A DNA stretch of 64,000 nt from contig CP000474.1 in the NCBI GenBank assembly GCA_000014925.1, forward strand, positions 310,001 to 374,000, given 5' to 3'. The position numbers were made by a program, and so were the translations under genes. Below the pieces are notes generated by a model that did not search any database, had not been told where the DNA came from, and saw only the letters and a program-made list of their open reading frames with translations. The DNA is from Paenarthrobacter aurescens TC1. Lineage in GTDB: Bacteria > Actinomycetota > Actinomycetes > Actinomycetales > Micrococcaceae. Below, piece after piece: positions 60,781 through 64,000 of the stretch (position 1 is the stretch's first letter; every line of letters begins with the position of its first letter).

Positions 60781-61152
60781 ATGGCGCAGACTCGCATTTT
60801 CCGCACTGTTTCCCTGGCGTTCGTTGCGGCAGCCCTTCTGGCCGGCTGCGCGGGAAGCGGCACCAGTCCTTTCGTCGGTGTGTGGGGTGACACCAGCGAC
60901 ACCAAGCAACCCTCCCTTGACCTAAAGTCAGATGGCAGTGTGTCTGGAACCGACGGCTGCAACAGGCTCATGGGGTCCTGGACAGAGGACGGGAAAACTA
61001 TCGCGTTCGGAGGTTTCGCGTCCACCCGGATGGCCTGCGAGGGTGTTGACACGTGGCTTTCCAATGCCGCCACAGCAAAGATCCAGGAAGACGGAAAGCT
61101 GGCGGTGTTCGGTCAAGGGGGAGCCCAGATCGGCACGCTCGCGGGCAAATAG
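60781..61152 (+). CDS. META-domain (HslJ-like) lipoprotein
   Basis: A 123-aa secreted lipoprotein with lipobox LLAGC (Cys about 22). The mature part matches a META/HslJ domain: GTDGCNRLMGSWTED followed by IAFGGFASTRMACEG, in which the two Cys probably form a disulfide. Such domains are linked to stress or novobiocin tolerance and to motility; the role here is unknown. TAAGCT (60769-60774) is 6 nt before the ATG, so the mRNA is probably leaderless. Confidence 0.8.
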   Translation: MAQTRIFRTVSLAFVAAALLAGCAGSGTSPFVGVWGDTSDTKQPSLDLKSDGSVSGTDGCNRLMGSWTEDGKTIAFGGFASTRMACEGVDTWLSNAATAKIQEDGKLAVFGQGGAQIGTLAGK

Positions 61153-61195
61153 CGGTCCTCAGTAGAAGTATTTCGACGGATCCGGGGGGGCACAT

Positions 61196-62212
61196 GTGGT
61201 GAATTCAAATGTTGAGGGCGTGGAACAGTCAGTTTCCACGGGAACACTGCCGGGCTGGGAGCAGGTTGATTCGCTGGTAGCCGCCTCTCATGACCGGAAT
61301 CGTGGGTGCAAGGACGGTGCGGTTGCGGATTACATTCCTGTCTTGGCCCAAGCCGATCCTGAACTCTTCGGCGTTTGTGTGGTGGAAGTGGACGGTGGAG
61401 TGCATGTGACCGGCGATGCCGACGTGGAGTTTTCCATTCAGTCCATCTCCAAGGCCTTCGTGTATGCCTTGGTCTGCGAGGAATTCGGGCATGCGGCCAT
61501 GGCTGACCTAGTGGGGGTGAACAACACCGGCCTCGCGTTCAACTCCGTGATTGCCATCGAGCTCAATGACGGGCACCCCATGAACCCCATGGTGAATGCC
61601 GGTGCGCTGGCCACCACGGCCCTGATGCCCGGGAGTGCGCCTGACAAGCAGTGGGACGCCATACACTCAGGACTATCCGCTTTCGCAGGCCGGGATCTGG
61701 TACTGGATGAGGTGGTCTACCGGTCCGAGGCTGTCACCAACACCCGCAACCGCGCCATTGCTCGGCTCTTGGAAAGCTACGGCAGGATCGGGCGCGACCC
61801 GCTGGAAGTGGTGGACGTCTACACCAAGCAATGCTCACTGCGGGTCAGCGCCCGCGATCTGGCCATCATGGGCGCCACACTTGCCGATGGCGGGGTCAAC
61901 CCGGTCACTGGCAAGCGCGTGGTTTCAGCCGAAGTATGCCGGGACACCCTCGCGGTTCTTGCGGCCAACGGGCTGTATGAAAGGTCAGGGGAATGGCTGT
62001 TTGAGATCGGGCTCCCAGGTAAGTCCGGAGTGTCCGGCGGACTGCTCACGGTCTCGCCCGGCAAAGCCGGAATCGGAGCCTTTTCACCACGGCTCGATCC
62101 CGCGGGGAACAGCGTCCGCGGCCAACAGGCCACCGCGTATCTCTCCCGCGTCCTGGGCTTGAATATCTTCGCGTCCCAAGCGTACGCACCGAACGAAAGC
62201 CGCGGTTATTGA
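61196..62212 (+). CDS. glsA: Glutaminase A
   Basis: A 338-aa serine-dependent glutaminase converting glutamine to glutamate and ammonia. The beta-lactamase-like fold has the nucleophile in FSIQSISKAFVYALV (SxxK), GHPMNPMVNAGALATTALM, and the conserved C-terminal GKSGVSGGLLTVSPGKAGIG loop. The start is one of two consecutive GTG codons (61196, 61199) preceded by a G-rich stretch. It is a cytoplasmic enzyme alone on its strand. Confidence 0.93.
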   Translation: MVNSNVEGVEQSVSTGTLPGWEQVDSLVAASHDRNRGCKDGAVADYIPVLAQADPELFGVCVVEVDGGVHVTGDADVEFSIQSISKAFVYALVCEEFGHAAMADLVGVNNTGLAFNSVIAIELNDGHPMNPMVNAGALATTALMPGSAPDKQWDAIHSGLSAFAGRDLVLDEVVYRSEAVTNTRNRAIARLLESYGRIGRDPLEVVDVYTKQCSLRVSARDLAIMGATLADGGVNPVTGKRVVSAEVCRDTLAVLAANGLYERSGEWLFEIGLPGKSGVSGGLLTVSPGKAGIGAFSPRLDPAGNSVRGQQATAYLSRVLGLNIFASQAYAPNESRGY

Positions 62213-62213
62213 G

Positions 62214-62621
62214 CTACTTGGCGATAGCCCGCATGGTGTTGTTCCGCTTCTCGTGGGTGAGCTCAGCCAGGCCGAGGGCTTCGAGCAGCGGCGGCATGTA
62301 CATTCCAAACCGGCCCCGGTAGCCCTTGCGGAGTCCGTACCAACCGCCCACGGGGTTGTCCTCGCTCCGGCCCCACGCCTCTACTGTTCCCGGGGCAGCA
62401 TCCTTGCCTTCATCGGCGGCACCGAGGGGAACCCAATCACCCTGCTCCAGCAGCCATGCGTGCAGGTCCTCAATGGCACGTAGTTGGTACAGAAGTTTGG
62501 TGGATCCCACTTGGCAAACAATCGCCGGGGGATCCGCGGCTTCGTCCTTGTACATGGTGTAGTCGGACGATCCTGGGGGAGTTGTGAGCTGCCAGGGATC
62601 ATCTTTGGTACCAGCGGCCAT
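62214..62621 (-). CDS. Conserved hypothetical protein
   Basis: A 135-aa soluble protein of a type seen in many actinobacteria, without a function I can name. It opens GTKDDPWQLTTPPGSSDYTM, has IVCQVGSTKLLYQLRAIEDL and HAWLLEQGDWVPLGAADEGK in the middle, and YRGRFGMYMPPLLEALGLAE at the end, a compact alpha/beta pattern. ATG 62621 has AAAGGA upstream. It is convergent with glsA (1 nt apart) and 30 nt downstream of the MFS gene on the same strand. Confidence 0.7.
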   Translation of the reverse strand: MAAGTKDDPWQLTTPPGSSDYTMYKDEAADPPAIVCQVGSTKLLYQLRAIEDLHAWLLEQGDWVPLGAADEGKDAAPGTVEAWGRSEDNPVGGWYGLRKGYRGRFGMYMPPLLEALGLAELTHEKRNNTMRAIAK

Positions 62622-62651
62622 GGGGGAGTCCTTTCTGCGATATGGCACACG

Positions 62652-63983
62652 CTACACAGAGTCAGGTTGTGTGTCTGCAGATTCTGAAGCCATGGTGGTG
62701 GAGGTCAAGGGGTTCTCGATCTCATCGCTCATCATCCGGGCCGCAAAGAGAGCCACAAAAGCCATGATGGGACACACCAAACCGGCGACGAAGAAGATGA
62801 CCCAGATGGGAACCACCTCGGCAACAGGTCCGGCGAGTGCCATGGATACCGGCATCAGGGCCAGCGAAACGAAGAAGTCCAGGCTCGATATGCGGCCCAG
62901 CAAATGCCGTGGCACTCGCCGTTGCAGCAGCGTCCCCCAGATCACCATGCCCACTCCTTCGGTGGCACCGAAGATCAGCATGGCGGCACCGAGCACCCAA
63001 AAGTTGTCCATGAATCCGATCGCAGCTACCGGCAGGCTGCCCAGTCCCCACGTCACCACCATCACCGTCAGGTAGCGCCGGGGGAGGCGGACCGTTGCAG
63101 TGGCCAGCGCAGCGGCGGCACTTCCCACCCCCATGACAGCCAGCAGAAAACCGAACGTCCTGGAATCGCCACCCAACTGATCGCGGACAACGAACGGCAG
63201 CAGGACCTCGATGGGTCCGATCAGGAACAGCACGGACAGGCACGCCCAAATCAGGGTCCAAAGAAGCCAAGGTGTGCGGATGGTGTAGCTGAATCCCTCC
63301 CGGAGATCCTTAAAGAGGGAGGACTTGCGCGAGGCCGGAGCGCCCGTAACAGCATTGTCCGGACCAGTGTCAGCCAAGCCGGGATCATCAGGCGGTTGAC
63401 GGCTCAGGAGGTTCACGATCCCGAACGCCAGCAAATGACACACAGCCACACCAGCCACGGCATGGGCCGGGGACAGCACCGCCACCAAGATCCCCGCGAG
63501 AGCCGGACCGGCCGCCTGCTGCAATACCGGCCGCACGGTTCCTTCCAGGCCATTAGCGGCCAGAAGATCGTCGGCAGGGAGGATGCGCGGAAGCATGGCC
63601 GAGTAGGCGGGGAAGAAGAACGCCTGGCCCACACCTAGAACGAACGCGCCGATGGCCAGATGCCACAGTTGAAGGACATTGAACATGGCAAGTGCCGTGA
63701 TGGTGGCGATGACTGCCAGGTTGGCGCCCTCCACTGCGATGATCAGGAGCCTTTGCGGGAAACGGTCGGCCGCGATGCCGCCCGCCAGCACAAAGCCCAC
63801 CAGTCCGATGCTGGCCGCGGTGGCAACCAAGGACAGTTCCAGCGGGCCGCCACCAAGGTGGATCACCTCATAGACCATCGCCACTGCCCACATGCCGGAT
63901 CCAAAGATGGAGATGGACAGCGCAGAAATCAGCACCCGGAATTCGCGGTGTGCAAAGGGCCGCAGCGCTCTCAACGAGGCCAT
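62652..63983 (-). CDS. MFS transporter, EntS-like (MFS_3) family
   Basis: A 443-aa, 12-helix exporter of the enterobactin-exporter/MFS_3 group. ALRPFAHREFRVLISALSIS at the N-terminus, FVLAGGIAADRFPQRLLIIA (motif A region), and VEGTVRPVLQQAAGPALAGIL-like residues (GTVRPVLQQAAGPALAGIL) are typical of the family, which exports siderophores, macrolides or other compounds. A linker of about 20 polar residues divides the halves (PPDDPGLADTGPD). The ATG at 63983 is 17 nt from the window edge, so its promoter is not visible. Confidence 0.82.
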   Translation of the reverse strand: MASLRALRPFAHREFRVLISALSISIFGSGMWAVAMVYEVIHLGGGPLELSLVATAASIGLVGFVLAGGIAADRFPQRLLIIAVEGANLAVIATITALAMFNVLQLWHLAIGAFVLGVGQAFFFPAYSAMLPRILPADDLLAANGLEGTVRPVLQQAAGPALAGILVAVLSPAHAVAGVAVCHLLAFGIVNLLSRQPPDDPGLADTGPDNAVTGAPASRKSSLFKDLREGFSYTIRTPWLLWTLIWACLSVLFLIGPIEVLLPFVVRDQLGGDSRTFGFLLAVMGVGSAAAALATATVRLPRRYLTVMVVTWGLGSLPVAAIGFMDNFWVLGAAMLIFGATEGVGMVIWGTLLQRRVPRHLLGRISSLDFFVSLALMPVSMALAGPVAEVVPIWVIFFVAGLVCPIMAFVALFAARMMSDEIENPLTSTTMASESADTQPDSV

Positions 63984-64000
63984 CCCACTAGCCTAAACCG

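Noticed and set aside
1..64000. CRISPR arrays, insertion sequences, rRNA genes and replication origins
   Set aside because: I found no regularly spaced repeats with unique spacers, no transposase, no rRNA-like sequence and no DnaA-box cluster. Reading by eye could miss short or degenerate examples.

Overview
The window is high-GC actinobacterial chromosome, most likely Arthrobacter or Paenarthrobacter. The reasons are a C50 (decaprenoxanthin-type) carotenoid operon, a mycothiol-dependent gentisate pathway, an MptB-type mannosyltransferase, a DUF222/HNH endonuclease, an ANTAR regulator, and many start codons lying 6-7 nt after a TANNNT box (leaderless transcription). I saw no rRNA gene, functional tRNA, CRISPR array, insertion sequence or prophage. 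The genus is inferred from gene content, not from a marker gene.

Layout. 1-735: start of a probable AraC-type regulator and a divergent esterase, sharing a promoter built from three 19-bp repeats. 834-5068: LacI regulator, beta-phosphoglucomutase-like HAD and GH65 disaccharide phosphorylase. 5134-8519: small hypothetical, DHA2-type exporter with its MarR regulator, methyltransferase. 8751-10014: a leaderless 23-codon leader ORF in a foldable leader, ahead of an orphan single-chain PheS-like ligase. 10133-13663: lipoprotein, HNH endonuclease, TspO-like protein and MarR regulator. 13658-20938: carotenoid operon idi-crtE-crtB-crtI-crtYe-crtYf/crtEb with overlapping genes, a divergent MarR and a CPBP membrane protein. 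21113-27635: degenerate EAL protein, two tandem GT87-like glycosyltransferases (the second apparently starting at ATT), MptB-like mannosyltransferase, GDSL hydrolase.

27683-33874 is a complete 3-hydroxybenzoate/gentisate module: transporter, 6-hydroxylase, gentisate dioxygenase, maleylpyruvate isomerase and fumarylpyruvate hydrolase, with an IclR regulator and two operators with identical arms. 33906-37228: LysR, MHS transporter and nitrilase. 37805-51139 is a long minus-strand block with a paralogous 268-aa DeoR regulator at each end. It holds an aldo/keto reductase, a Gfo/Idh/MocA oxidoreductase, a zinc alcohol dehydrogenase, a second nitrilase-superfamily enzyme, a GMC oxidoreductase with its gluconate-dehydrogenase-subunit-3 partner, a ribose-type ABC importer and a PfkB kinase. 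An FGGY kinase, class II aldolase and aldose epimerase (51139-54403) complete a route from an imported sugar to triose phosphates. 54449-63983: XRE/MmyB regulator, ilvD, a PoxB-like enzyme, GAF-ANTAR regulator, small proteins, META lipoprotein, glutaminase and an MFS transporter.

The most interesting points are the leader ORF and RNA fold ahead of the PheS-like ligase, the DeoR-bounded nitrilase/GMC/sugar block, the repeat-built divergent promoter at the left end, the 10-bp-phased ATTGG array between the FGGY kinase and aldolase, and the ATT start at 23653.
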